DNA of 64,000 bases, from positions 1 to 64,000 of the forward strand of contig JASJCB010000053.1 of NCBI GenBank assembly GCA_030066195.1. Direction: 5' to 3'. The DNA comes from Acidobacteriota bacterium (GTDB lineage Bacteria; Acidobacteriota; Holophagae; Acanthopleuribacterales; Acanthopleuribacteraceae). A program made the translations under genes and the position numbers. Under the pieces are notes generated by a model. The model was not told the origin of the DNA. It searched no databases and saw only the letters and a program-made list of their open reading frames with translations. This document shows, in pieces, positions 42,897-52,694 of the stretch (position 1 is the stretch's first letter; the number at the start of each line of letters is the position of its first letter).

Positions 42897-45443
42897 TTGA
42901 AAAAGCGTTTCGGGAACGATGATCTGCTCGTCGTCGCGGGCTTATGCGTCCTTGTTTTATCGGCCTATTGGGCACTGCAATACAGCCAGTTCATTCCTTT
43001 CGACACCGAATTCTACGTGATCCACAACCCGATCGTTAAAGCGGGCCTTACCTGGGATACGGTTGCCTGGGCGTTCCGTAGCTTCGAGGTTGCGAACTGG
43101 CACCCGCTTACCTGGATTTCGCACATGGTGGACACTACCTTGTTCGGTCTGGAACCCGCCGGTCATTTCATTCACAACCTGTTACTGCACCTTGCCAATA
43201 CCCTTCTGCTCTTCTGGTTTGTGCGACAGGCGACGAGCCATATTTGGGGCGCCGCTCTGGTCGCCGCCCTTTTTGCCGTCCATCCCTTGAATGTGGAAAA
43301 CGTGGCCTGGATTGCGCAACGGAAGTCGTTGATCTCCACCTTCTGGGCCTTTGCGTGCATGATCTGTTATGTCCGCTATGTTCAAGCAAACAGCAAGGCG
43401 GCTTATGCCGGCGCTCTATTGTGCCTGGCCGTTTCCCTGTTGGCCAAACCGATGATGGTGACCATGGCGCCGCTCTTATTTCTTTTAGACTTGTGGCCCA
43501 TGAATCGGCTGCCGCTCAAGGAAAAACCCATCAAGGCGCTCATTGGCCCGGCTTTTCGCTTGATCGTGGAGAAAATCCCCTTCCTTATCCTGGCCGTCAT
43601 TTCCAGTTACCTGACGGTTTTGGCCCAAGGCGGCTCCGGGGCCATTCAGTCCATTTCCCGCATCACGCCGGAAATGCGCGTCGGGAATGTGCTGATCTCC
43701 TACTTTCGCTACATCTACGGCCTGATCTGGCCGAAGGATCTCACCATCTTCTATCCCCACAACTACCAAATGGACCCGTTGTGGCAGGTGGCGACCGCCG
43801 GCGCCCTATTCTTGATCATCGGACTCCTGGCTTTCCTTCTGCTGCGGCGTTATCCTCCCTTCTTCGTCGGCTGGTTCTGGTATGTGGGCACCATGGTTCC
43901 CGTGATCGGCATCGTGCAGGTCGGCGAGATGACCCACGCGGACCGTTATGTCTATTTCCCGGGAATCGGCTTGTTTATCCTTGCGGTTTGGGGAACCATG
44001 GCGCTTCTAAAGACCGAGAAGGTGCGCAAGGCGGCTTTCGGCTTTGCGGTTGCGGTCATCCTGGCTTTTACCCTGGTCACCCGAGCCCAGGTCGATTTGT
44101 GGGAGGATCCCGAAATTCTGTTCCAGCACACCCTGGACCACACTACCGACAATATCGTCATTCAGAATGTCATGGGCACCATCTACTACAATCGAGGCGA
44201 CATGGAAATGGCGCTGAACCACTTCCTGCAAGCCAGCTCGGATGAAATCGTCAATACCCGGGCATTGCGCAATGCCTCCAAGGTCTATTACAACTGGGGT
44301 CTTTGCGACGATGCGATCAGGCAGTTGCTCAAGACCGCTGAATTGGAACCCAAGGAGCCCAAAAACTTCCTGGAACTTGCCAATGTTTATCTTGATATCA
44401 ACGAAAAAGAAAAAGCGCGCAGAGCCTTGGACTATGTAACTCAAATAGAACCTAACAACACCATGGCCTTCATTCGACTGGCCCGTATATCCGCGGAGGA
44501 GCACGTGGATTGGGGTCTTCTCTACCTGGAAGATGCCCTGAATAAAAATGCCGACAGTCCCGACATCTGGCGTGAAATGGGCGTTCTGTACACCCAAAAG
44601 GGCGAGATCGGCCGGGCGGTGGAAGCTTACAGCAAGTCTTTGAAATTAAGGCCCATGCAGCCGGAAACCAATTACTTCCTGGGCAGGCTCTACGCCGATA
44701 TCGGTAATATGATGGGAGCCAGGAAGCAGTTTGAAAAGGAAATGGAGATCAACCCGGGCCATGCGGAAACCTATCATGCCCTGGCCATGACCTATATACT
44801 GCAAAATGACCTCCAGAAAGCCGGCAACCTTCTGCTTCGCGCGGTGGAATTGGAACCCGACCTGGTCGTCTCCAACTACGAACTGGCTTTCCTCTTTTTT
44901 CAGTTCGGCCAGATCGAGAAGGTGGAGCCCTACCTGAAAACCGTGTTCCAATACGAACCCGACCACCTGGACGCCAACCTGCTTCAAGCGCAGGTAGACC
45001 TGCGCCAGGGTCAGGCTCAGGCGGTGATTGACCGATTGACGCGTATCCAGCCGAGCCATCCGAAGGATTCCAATCTTTTGATGCTGATCGGCGAGGCGCA
45101 TCTCGCCCTGGACCAAAGAGAACCCGCCATGGCGGCCTACAAGGAAAGCCTTCAGCTGAACCCCAGGGCGCCGCGCGCCATCCTGGGCCTGGCTTCCGCC
45201 TACCTTGCCGACAGCGATAAAACCCTGCGCACCAAAGGCTTCGACCTGGCCAAAAGCGCCAACCAGATGACCGGCGGAAAGAACCCCGAGGCCATGAACC
45301 TGATGTCCCTGGGTTTGGAACAGCAGGGCAAGCAGGCCGAAGCTCTGGCCCTGGCCCGACAGGCATTGGATCTGGTTCAAAACGATGAGAAACTGAAGGA
45401 AACCCTGACCGAACGCATTGCGCGCCTGGGAGCGGACAACTGA
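42897..45443 (+). CDS. TMTC-like membrane glycosyltransferase with TPR domain (copy 1)
   Basis: The product is 848 residues. A TTG start at 42897 follows AGGGGG with 8-base spacing; a longer TTG start lacks this. The N-terminal half has about 10 transmembrane helices with the GT-C-like pattern seen in TMTC proteins: FDTEFYVIHNP (loop 1 acidic residues), NWHPLTWISHMVDTTLFGL, and ALFAVHPLNVENVAW. The C-terminal half (about 420-848) is a run of TPR repeats. Animal TMTC proteins are O-mannosyltransferases. A bacterial pilin beside it suggests protein glycosylation, but this is inference. Confidence 0.85.
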   Translation: MKKRFGNDDLLVVAGLCVLVLSAYWALQYSQFIPFDTEFYVIHNPIVKAGLTWDTVAWAFRSFEVANWHPLTWISHMVDTTLFGLEPAGHFIHNLLLHLANTLLLFWFVRQATSHIWGAALVAALFAVHPLNVENVAWIAQRKSLISTFWAFACMICYVRYVQANSKAAYAGALLCLAVSLLAKPMMVTMAPLLFLLDLWPMNRLPLKEKPIKALIGPAFRLIVEKIPFLILAVISSYLTVLAQGGSGAIQSISRITPEMRVGNVLISYFRYIYGLIWPKDLTIFYPHNYQMDPLWQVATAGALFLIIGLLAFLLLRRYPPFFVGWFWYVGTMVPVIGIVQVGEMTHADRYVYFPGIGLFILAVWGTMALLKTEKVRKAAFGFAVAVILAFTLVTRAQVDLWEDPEILFQHTLDHTTDNIVIQNVMGTIYYNRGDMEMALNHFLQASSDEIVNTRALRNASKVYYNWGLCDDAIRQLLKTAELEPKEPKNFLELANVYLDINEKEKARRALDYVTQIEPNNTMAFIRLARISAEEHVDWGLLYLEDALNKNADSPDIWREMGVLYTQKGEIGRAVEAYSKSLKLRPMQPETNYFLGRLYADIGNMMGARKQFEKEMEINPGHAETYHALAMTYILQNDLQKAGNLLLRAVELEPDLVVSNYELAFLFFQFGQIEKVEPYLKTVFQYEPDHLDANLLQAQVDLRQGQAQAVIDRLTRIQPSHPKDSNLLMLIGEAHLALDQREPAMAAYKESLQLNPRAPRAILGLASAYLADSDKTLRTKGFDLAKSANQMTGGKNPEAMNLMSLGLEQQGKQAEALALARQALDLVQNDEKLKETLTERIARLGADN

Positions 45444-45444
45444 C

Positions 45445-47865
45445 ATGGAAACACGGGCTCCCCGTTCCATTCACGACCTGCTGATCGCCGGCGGTCTTGT
45501 GCTGATCGTCGGTATCGCCTACGCCGTGCTGCCCGGCGGCGATTTTATTCTGTTCGACACCAATTTCTACATCACCGACAATCCCCATGTGTCCGGCGGC
45601 CTGAGTTGGCAGAATATCGCCTGGGCTTTTACCAGTTTTGAAATAGCGAACTGGCATCCGCTCACATGGATCTCTCACATGATCGATGTCAGCCTGTTCG
45701 GGCTGAATCCGGCCGGTCATTTGCTCCACAATATGGTCTTGCACGCGGCCAATACCGTCCTGCTGTTTCTTCTGCTGCGACACGCTACGGGGTCGCGTTG
45801 GCGCTCGGCATTGGTGGCGGCGCTGTTCGCGGTTCACCCGCTGAATGTGGAAAACGTGGCCTGGGCGGCGCAACGCAAAAGCCTGCTAGCCATGTTCTGG
45901 GGCCTTACCTCGATTTGGCTCTACCTGGCTTCGGCGCAAACCAGGCGTCGTGGTTTCTATATGGGGTCCGTGGTCTGTTTTGCCCTGTCGCTTATGGCGA
46001 AACCCATGCTGGTGACCATGCCCTTCCTGTTGATCCTTTTGGATTTTTGGCCTCTGAACCGATTGACCCTGTCCAAGCTTGACTATCGGGAACTACTATC
46101 TCGCGCCGTGCAAAAGGTGCCGTTCTTTCTACTCTCCCTGGCTTCCTCCGTCATTGCCTACCTGGCTCAAGCCGGTTCCGGGGCCGTGAAAAGCGAAACG
46201 ATTGCCGGATTGACAACGCGTCTAGGCAACGCCCTGCTTTCCTATGTCCGCTATTCGGCGGATCTGATCTATCCCGACAAGTTGGGCGTGCATTACCAGA
46301 ACCTTTTCGAAACCCCGCCGACGTTGCATTGGCTCGGCGCGCTCGGTTTGCTCGCGGCGGTTTCCCTGGTGGTGACGTTTCGCTTCAAGCACCGGCCCGT
46401 GCTGTTCGTGGGATGGTTCTGGTTTGTGGGCACCCTGGTTCCCGTGATCGGCCTGGTCCAACTCGGCGAAATCACCCACGCCGACCGCTACACCTATTTC
46501 CCGGCAATCGGGCTGTTCTGCGCCCTGGCTTTTTGCCTCCCGAAACCACGCACCCAAATGCAACGTACGCTGTCGGCGGTCGCGACCCTTTCAATCTTGG
46601 CCCTGCTGACCTATAAGACCCATACCCAAGCGGGCTTGTGGCACAACTCGGAAACCCTTTTCACCCACACCCTGCGGGTGACGCCCTTCAACCCGGTCAT
46701 CTACAACAACCTGGGAACGCATCTCATGTCCCAAGGTCGGTACAGCCGGGCGGAAGCTATGTTCCAACAGGCTTTGAAGCAACGGGATACCTACCTGACC
46801 GCCTATCGCAACCTGTCCCGCTCCCAGCTGAGGCAGGGTAAATGCGACCGGGCGCGCGACACCTTGCGCAACATCCTGGCGCGGCACGAGGCATTTATCG
46901 GCGCCTGGCTGGACCTGAGCCAGGTCTATGTGGAGATGCAGGATATTGAAGGCGCACGCCGCGCCCTGGAGCGCGTTGTCGATTTGGAACCCGAGAACAT
47001 TCCCGCCTGGCTCCAGTTGGCGGAACTCATGGGCACGGAACGTATCGACGAGGCCTTGTTCTACCTGGAAACGGCCATGACCGGCAATCCCCGGCAACCG
47101 CTCCTTCTGCGCCAATACGCGGCCTTCCTGTCCTTCGACGGGGAGACGGGGCGGGCCGTTGCCGCCCTGCAAACCGCCTTGAAGGAAGCCCCGGACCTGC
47201 CCGGCGCCCACCTGCTGATGGGCAACCTGTATGCCAAAGCCAATAATTACCGGGCTGCCAAGGAACAATTCCGGCGGGAGTTGGAGGTAGATCCCAATAA
47301 CTGGGAGGCGATGCATACCCTGGGAATGACACTGATCACGGAGGGAGACAGCCGGCGGGGGATCTCCATGCTGCGCAAAGCCGTTGAAGTAGATCCCAGC
47401 CGAGAGGTTTCCTATCTGGAGTTGGGAAGGGCTTATTTCAATGTCAATGACCTGAAGCGGGCCGAACGTTTTCTGGGCAATTACCTGACCATGAGCCCCA
47501 ATGATGTCGGCGCCCTGGTGTTGCGCGCCAATGCGGCCCTGGGCTTGGAAAAACCCTTGCGCGCCCTGGAATATTACGACCGGGCCGTTGCCTTGAAACC
47601 CGACAGCCCCAACCTGCTGGTAGCAAAAGGCGAGGTTTTCCTATTTCAAAAGAAAGTTGCCGAGGCGGCCACGATGTTTCGTCGGGCACTGGAACTGGAC
47701 CCGAAATGGGCCCCGGCCCACTTCGGCCTGGCTCAAGCCGCCGAAGAAAACCCGGAAACAGCGCGCACCCATATCGCGGAGGCAATGAAGCTGGCCAAAG
47801 CCGCCGGAGACAAGGAAATGATGAAGAAGCTGGAAACATTCCTGGCCGAGTTGGCGCCCCGATAA
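45445..47865 (+). CDS. TMTC-like membrane glycosyltransferase with TPR domain (copy 2)
   Basis: The product is 806 residues, a paralogue of the preceding gene with the same order of motifs: FDTNFYITDNP, ANWHPLTWISHMIDVSLFGL, LFAVHPLNVENVAWAAQRKS, and MAKPMLVTMPFLL. The membrane part has about 10 helices, followed by TPR repeats from about residue 410. It starts two bases after the stop of copy 1, so the two arose by tandem duplication and are co-translated. The pair may act as a heterodimer or on different substrates. Confidence 0.85.
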   Translation: METRAPRSIHDLLIAGGLVLIVGIAYAVLPGGDFILFDTNFYITDNPHVSGGLSWQNIAWAFTSFEIANWHPLTWISHMIDVSLFGLNPAGHLLHNMVLHAANTVLLFLLLRHATGSRWRSALVAALFAVHPLNVENVAWAAQRKSLLAMFWGLTSIWLYLASAQTRRRGFYMGSVVCFALSLMAKPMLVTMPFLLILLDFWPLNRLTLSKLDYRELLSRAVQKVPFFLLSLASSVIAYLAQAGSGAVKSETIAGLTTRLGNALLSYVRYSADLIYPDKLGVHYQNLFETPPTLHWLGALGLLAAVSLVVTFRFKHRPVLFVGWFWFVGTLVPVIGLVQLGEITHADRYTYFPAIGLFCALAFCLPKPRTQMQRTLSAVATLSILALLTYKTHTQAGLWHNSETLFTHTLRVTPFNPVIYNNLGTHLMSQGRYSRAEAMFQQALKQRDTYLTAYRNLSRSQLRQGKCDRARDTLRNILARHEAFIGAWLDLSQVYVEMQDIEGARRALERVVDLEPENIPAWLQLAELMGTERIDEALFYLETAMTGNPRQPLLLRQYAAFLSFDGETGRAVAALQTALKEAPDLPGAHLLMGNLYAKANNYRAAKEQFRRELEVDPNNWEAMHTLGMTLITEGDSRRGISMLRKAVEVDPSREVSYLELGRAYFNVNDLKRAERFLGNYLTMSPNDVGALVLRANAALGLEKPLRALEYYDRAVALKPDSPNLLVAKGEVFLFQKKVAEAATMFRRALELDPKWAPAHFGLAQAAEENPETARTHIAEAMKLAKAAGDKEMMKKLETFLAELAPR

Positions 47866-47962
47866 TCATTCTCCTCTACAACCCGCAAGGCCATGGCGAA
47901 ATGCTTCCACGGTGTTTCCTGGAATTCATCTGCTAGAATATACATGGATGGAGGTTGACGCC

Positions 47963-48877
47963 ATGGGTCGTCTCATTCGGCTGGATTGGGCTATTAAGAA
48001 GATACTTCGCGACAAAGCGAACTTCGAGATCCTGGAAGGATTCTTGACCGAATTGCTGGGATTCGAGGTCTCCATTCAGGAAATCCTGGAAAGCGAAAGC
48101 AATCGGGAAAGCGTCGACGATAAATCCAATCGCGTCGATCTACTGGTCAAAGATCAACACGGTCGCCTCATCATTATCGAGATTCAAAACGAGTCCGAGG
48201 CCGATTATCTGCAACGCCTGATGTACGGCACTTCCAAGGCCATGGTGGAGCACATGCAGGCAGGTGAGATCTATGCTTCGATCAAGAAGCTCTATTCCGT
48301 GAGCATTGTCTATTTCGATCTGGGTCGGGGAGAAGATTATCTCTATTACGGAAGAACGCAATTCAAGGGCATGAGACGTAAGGATGAGCTGTGCCTCACC
48401 GATACCCAGAAGGAATTGTTCAACGTACAAAGCCCCGGCGACCTGTTCCCCGAATACTACCTGATCAAGGTTCCCAAATTCGATGACAAGATTCGCGATG
48501 CCTTGGATGAGTGGATCTTTTTTCTGAAACACGAGGAAATCAAGGACGAATTCCAAGCCAGGGGCCTGCGTAGCGCCAAGGATAAGTTGGATATCCTCAA
48601 ATTAAGCGAGGAGGAACGCAAACGTTACCGGCGTTACCTCGAAGATCTTAGTTACCAGGCGAGCATGTTGCTGTCCACGTATGGTGTGGGACATTTGGAA
48701 GGGAAGAAGGAAGGCAAAAAGGAAGGCCATGAGGAAGGTCACAAAAAAGGCCACAAGGAAGGCCGTTTGCTGACCGCCGAGCGATTACTCCGTCGCGGCA
48801 TGGCCGTCGAAGAGGTCGCGGAAGTCACGGATCTTTCTCCCGAGGAATTGAAGGACATCGCGGACGGTTTGACCTAA
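47963..48877 (+). CDS. Rpn/PD-(D/E)XK nuclease family protein (transposase-like)
   Basis: The product is 304 residues. A start at 47963 follows GGAGG. The N-terminal PD-(D/E)XK nuclease core of the Rpn type is present: LRDKANFEILEGFLTELLG, VDLLVKDQHGRLIIIEIQNE (acidic residues and the EIQ motif) and QRLMYGTSKAM. The C-terminus has a Lys/Glu/Gly/His-rich tract with five KEG-type repeats, then a helix-turn-helix-like MAVEEVAEVTDLSPEELKDI. Rpn proteins have DNase activity and are recombination-associated. Its stop overlaps the convergent HlyD gene by four bases. Confidence 0.85.
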   Translation: MGRLIRLDWAIKKILRDKANFEILEGFLTELLGFEVSIQEILESESNRESVDDKSNRVDLLVKDQHGRLIIIEIQNESEADYLQRLMYGTSKAMVEHMQAGEIYASIKKLYSVSIVYFDLGRGEDYLYYGRTQFKGMRRKDELCLTDTQKELFNVQSPGDLFPEYYLIKVPKFDDKIRDALDEWIFFLKHEEIKDEFQARGLRSAKDKLDILKLSEEERKRYRRYLEDLSYQASMLLSTYGVGHLEGKKEGKKEGHEEGHKKGHKEGRLLTAERLLRRGMAVEEVAEVTDLSPEELKDIADGLT

Positions 48878-50241
48878 CCCGTGCCGCCGCTGGTGAAGAC
48901 ATAGCGCAGTTGGCTGAAGATGCGTTCGATCAGGCGCAGGTCTTCCGTGATGATGTCCGCCGTGCCCGCCATGTCGAATTTGAACGCCAGTTCCTTGCCG
49001 TAGGTGGTCATCAAGCCGTTGGGCAGGTCTACGTTGACCAGGTATTGTTCCTTCTCGGCGATTTGCGAGATGGTGCCCACCTTGCCCTCGACCACGCCGA
49101 ATTCGTTGTAGGGGTAGGACGAGAACTTGATGTGTACCTTCTGGCCCGTCACCACCTTGCCGGAACCGGTCATGGGCATGAAGATGCGGCCCACCAGTTC
49201 GTCCTTTTCCGGGATGATGGTCAGCACGCGTTCACCCATGTTGACGTACTGGTTGGGGCTCCAGAACTGGAACATGGAAACCTTGCCGTCCAGCGGCGCC
49301 TTCAGCACGAACAGTTGCTCCCAGTTGCGGTATTGGTTCTCCAGTTTCTTGTAGGCCGTCTGGGCGCGCTGGGCCAGGGTACGGCGATCCTCGCGGTCCT
49401 GCTGCTCCAACTCCATGAGCGTGCGGCGCAGGTCGCCGATGCGAATATTGTTGTTGACCAGGGCGCTGTCCGCGTTCGATAGGGAGATGCGCCGTTCCAG
49501 GACCTGGGTTTCCAGGATGCTGAGCTGAGATTCCGGCACCAGTTTCTTTTCGAACAGGTCCTTGTTCTTCTTGTAGGTTTCCTGGGCTACTTCCAGTTCC
49601 CGGGTCAGGAGTTCCCTCTGGTTCTCCAACTGCTTGGCCACCAATTCATAGCGCTCGATCTGCAGCCGGGTCGCCCCGATCTTCTGGCCGTTGAAATCCT
49701 GCTCGATATGCGCCTTGTAATCGTCGAAACGGTCGAAGAAATCGGCGTAGGCGGTTTGCAGGTCGCCCAGGCGGACCATCTTCTCCAGGTCATTGCCCAG
49801 GAACTGGTCCGGCTCGATCAGGAAGTCTTGAAACTGGTCCATCAGGGCGCGCAGGCGCATGATCTGGTCATAGTCGGCGGCGTTCTCCAGCAAGACCAGG
49901 TATTGGTCCTGCTTCACATCCTCGCCGTCGGCGACGAATAATCGGGTCAGCTTGCCGCTGGTGCGCGCCACCAGTCCGGCCGGCGGGTTGAGCGTGGTGA
50001 TGCTGATGCGCGCGACGACCACGTCCGGGTACTTGATGATCCAGGTGCCCACCAGCATCAGGAGCACCGAAATGAACACGACCGTAATGCCCCAGCGAAT
50101 GATCCAGTTGGGTTGCTTGCCGATGATCTCGTTGACCGGCTCGTGGTCCAGGCCCAGGTCGGTTCTGGAAAGCTCCAGCTCCTCGTGCTGCTCCTGTTCC
50201 TGCTCCTGTCGTTCTTGAGTGACTTCGGTATCGCTCGGCAT
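48874..50241 (-). CDS. HlyD-family adaptor of a C39-peptidase ABC exporter
   Basis: The product is 455 residues. A charged, Gln/Glu-rich cytosolic N-terminus is followed by one transmembrane segment (about 50-70). A lipoyl half-motif (LVARTSGKLTRLFVADGEDV) comes next, then long coiled coils (about 110-290), the second half (FVLKAPLDGKVSMFQFW) and a beta-barrel domain. It starts immediately after the stop of the ABC gene (TAA then ATG), as is usual for one-operon exporters. No TolC-like gene is nearby. Confidence 0.9.
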   Translation of the reverse strand: MPSDTEVTQERQEQEQEQHEELELSRTDLGLDHEPVNEIIGKQPNWIIRWGITVVFISVLLMLVGTWIIKYPDVVVARISITTLNPPAGLVARTSGKLTRLFVADGEDVKQDQYLVLLENAADYDQIMRLRALMDQFQDFLIEPDQFLGNDLEKMVRLGDLQTAYADFFDRFDDYKAHIEQDFNGQKIGATRLQIERYELVAKQLENQRELLTRELEVAQETYKKNKDLFEKKLVPESQLSILETQVLERRISLSNADSALVNNNIRIGDLRRTLMELEQQDREDRRTLAQRAQTAYKKLENQYRNWEQLFVLKAPLDGKVSMFQFWSPNQYVNMGERVLTIIPEKDELVGRIFMPMTGSGKVVTGQKVHIKFSSYPYNEFGVVEGKVGTISQIAEKEQYLVNVDLPNGLMTTYGKELAFKFDMAGTADIITEDLRLIERIFSQLRYVFTSGGTG

Positions 50242-52440
50242 TTAACTCCCCAATTCCAACTGGTTCTTGACCAGGTTGAAATAGTAGCCGCGTTTGGCGG
50301 TAAGCGTCTCGTGATTGCCCATCTCAACCAGTTGGCCGCGCTCCAGGACGATGATCTGATCGGCGTTTTTGACCGTGGAAAGGCGGTGGGCAACCACCAC
50401 GGCGGTTCGTTCGCGGAAGAACTGGTCCATATTCTCCATGATGATCTTTTCGTTATTGGCGTCCAGGGCGCTGGTGGCCTCGTCGAAGAACATGTATTTG
50501 GGGTTCTTGTAAACCGCCCGTGCAATCAGAATCCTTTGTTTCTGGCCCTGGCTCAGTCCGTGGCCGTCGCCGCCGATCTTGGTGTTGTAGTGCAGCGGCA
50601 GCGAGGTAATGAAATCGTGGATATTGGCGACCCGCGCCGCGTTCAGCAGTTTCTCGAAATCCACCACCTCGTCGCTCAGGGCGATGTTCTTGGCGATGGT
50701 CTCGTTGAAGATATGGCCGTCCTGCATGACCACGCCGCATTGCTGACGCCAGAAGTCCGCGTTGTAGCTCTGTAGATCGATATCGCCCAGCTTGATCGCG
50801 CCTTTGCTGGGTTGGTAGAAGCGCAGCAACAGTTTCACCATGGTGGTTTTGCCGCTGCCGCTGGTGCCCACGATGGCGGTGACCTTCTTGTAGGGAATGG
50901 TCACGCTGATATTGTCCAGCACCTTTTCCGAGATAGTGCCCTCGTAATGGAAGTCCAGGTTCTCCACCACCAGGTCGCGGTCCCTGGCCGGCAACACGGT
51001 CAGCTTTTGGATATCCTCGGGTTCCTCGTCCTCCTGGTTGTGGATTTCGCCCAGGCGCTCCAAGGACAGCTTGGCGTCTTGGGCCGAACGGATGAAACCC
51101 AGCAATTGGGTGATCGGGCTGTTCAACTGGCCGATGATGAAGGTCACCGCCATCATCATGCCCAGGGTCATTTCCCCGTTGATGACTTCCTTGGCGGCCA
51201 GGAAGGAAATGAAGATGTTCTTGAACTCGTTGAGGAAACCGGTTCCGGCTTGCTGGTACTGGTTGATGGCCAGGCTCTTCAGGCTGACCTTGAACAACTT
51301 GGCCTGGATGTGCTGCCATTCCCAGCGCTTTTGCTTGGCGCAGTTGTTCAGCTTGATCTCGGGCATGCCGGTGATCAACTGCACCAGGTTCGATTGGTTC
51401 TCGGACATCTGGTCGAAGCGCTTGAAGTCCAGCTCGGCGCGCTTTTTCAGGAAGATGAAGATCCAGACGAAGCTGAGCACGCTGCCCACCAGGAAGACCA
51501 GGAAGATCTCTTCGCTGTAATAGAAGAGCACGGCGCCGAAGATGACCAGGTTCATCATGGAGAACAAGGTGTTCAGCGTTTCCGAGGTCAGGAAGTTCTC
51601 GATGCGGTTGTGGTCGCCGATGCGCTGCAACAGGTCGCCCAGGTGCTTGCCGTCGAAGAACGATAACGGCAGGCGCATCAGCTTCATCAAAAACACCGAG
51701 AGGATGGATATATTGATGCGCGTCCCCAGGTGCAGCAGAATCCAACCGCGGATGAACTCCACCGAGGTTCGGCTGAGGAAGAGCATGATCTGGGCGGCCA
51801 GAATGGTGTAGACGAAACCTATATTCTGTTTGTTGATCCCGTAGTCCACCAGCGATTGGGTGAGGAAGGGCAAAATAAGCCCCAACAAGCTCCCCAACAG
51901 CAAGCCCAGAAACAGCTGGGTCAGGAAACTCTTGTAATTGAACAGGTGGCGGAACAACAGGCGCAGGCCGGTATTGTCCTTGAGGCGGTCGTCGTCCACC
52001 TCGTAGAACTCGGGGGTGACCTCGAAGAACAGGGCCACGCCGCCTTGCGGGTCGACTTCCCAACCTTCCAGGAACTCTTTTTTGCTGTAGGTCACCAGGC
52101 CGTGGGCGGGGTCTGCTACATAGACCTTCTTCTTGGTGGTTTTGTAGACGATGACGAAGTGACGCTGGCGCCAGTGCACGATGGCGGGCAGCGGCGCCTC
52201 CTCGAACAGGGTCTCGGCCGAAACCTTGGCGGACAAGGTACGGAAGCCCAGGGATTCGGCGGCGTCGCTGATGCCCAGCAGGGAGACACCGGTTCGGCTG
52301 ATAAAACAGCGGTCCCGCAAATAAGGCAGGGAAAAGGTCTTGCCGTAATATTTGCAGACCATCTTGAGACAGGCAGGGCCGCAATCCATGGCGTCCAACT
52401 GCCTGACCACCGGAAATCTCAATCGAAATTTTGGCTCCAT
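50242..52440 (-). CDS. C39 peptidase-containing ABC exporter
   Basis: The product is 732 residues. The N-terminal C39 peptidase (1-150) has the catalytic Cys20 in DAMDCGPACLKMVC and the His/Asp pair in HWRQRHFVIVYKTTKKKVYVADPAHG. A six-helix ABC membrane domain (about 160-450) follows. The nucleotide-binding domain has Walker A GTSGSGKTT, the signature LSQGQKQRI, and Walker B-like YMFFDEATSALD. Such exporters cleave a double-glycine leader from a bacteriocin-type or RiPP precursor and secrete it with the HlyD partner. No precursor gene is visible nearby. Confidence 0.93.
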   Translation of the reverse strand: MEPKFRLRFPVVRQLDAMDCGPACLKMVCKYYGKTFSLPYLRDRCFISRTGVSLLGISDAAESLGFRTLSAKVSAETLFEEAPLPAIVHWRQRHFVIVYKTTKKKVYVADPAHGLVTYSKKEFLEGWEVDPQGGVALFFEVTPEFYEVDDDRLKDNTGLRLLFRHLFNYKSFLTQLFLGLLLGSLLGLILPFLTQSLVDYGINKQNIGFVYTILAAQIMLFLSRTSVEFIRGWILLHLGTRINISILSVFLMKLMRLPLSFFDGKHLGDLLQRIGDHNRIENFLTSETLNTLFSMMNLVIFGAVLFYYSEEIFLVFLVGSVLSFVWIFIFLKKRAELDFKRFDQMSENQSNLVQLITGMPEIKLNNCAKQKRWEWQHIQAKLFKVSLKSLAINQYQQAGTGFLNEFKNIFISFLAAKEVINGEMTLGMMMAVTFIIGQLNSPITQLLGFIRSAQDAKLSLERLGEIHNQEDEEPEDIQKLTVLPARDRDLVVENLDFHYEGTISEKVLDNISVTIPYKKVTAIVGTSGSGKTTMVKLLLRFYQPSKGAIKLGDIDLQSYNADFWRQQCGVVMQDGHIFNETIAKNIALSDEVVDFEKLLNAARVANIHDFITSLPLHYNTKIGGDGHGLSQGQKQRILIARAVYKNPKYMFFDEATSALDANNEKIIMENMDQFFRERTAVVVAHRLSTVKNADQIIVLERGQLVEMGNHETLTAKRGYYFNLVKNQLELGS

Positions 52441-52694
52441 AGTCGATGAATCGAGAGCACGAACCGTTAACGGACCGATACTTCCTCGGTATCCTCCCTT
52501 TTAATGGCGCTGCTTTGGGGCCGCGCCGCGCAAAGCGCCATTCTACCACGGTGGATACCCGGGTACCCAGTAAAATGAAGACGGTGACGCGGACGCCGGC
52601 ACGTCTTCAAACATACGTTTTCGCTCAAAAGATGTTTACAACGACAGTCGAAGCCGGGAGGAGCGGACCCCTCCCGACGATTCGAGTCCCGGTT

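Noticed and set aside
52441-52694. Double-glycine precursor peptide upstream of the C39 exporter
   Set aside because: No short frame with a GG leader and ribosome binding site on either strand in this gap.
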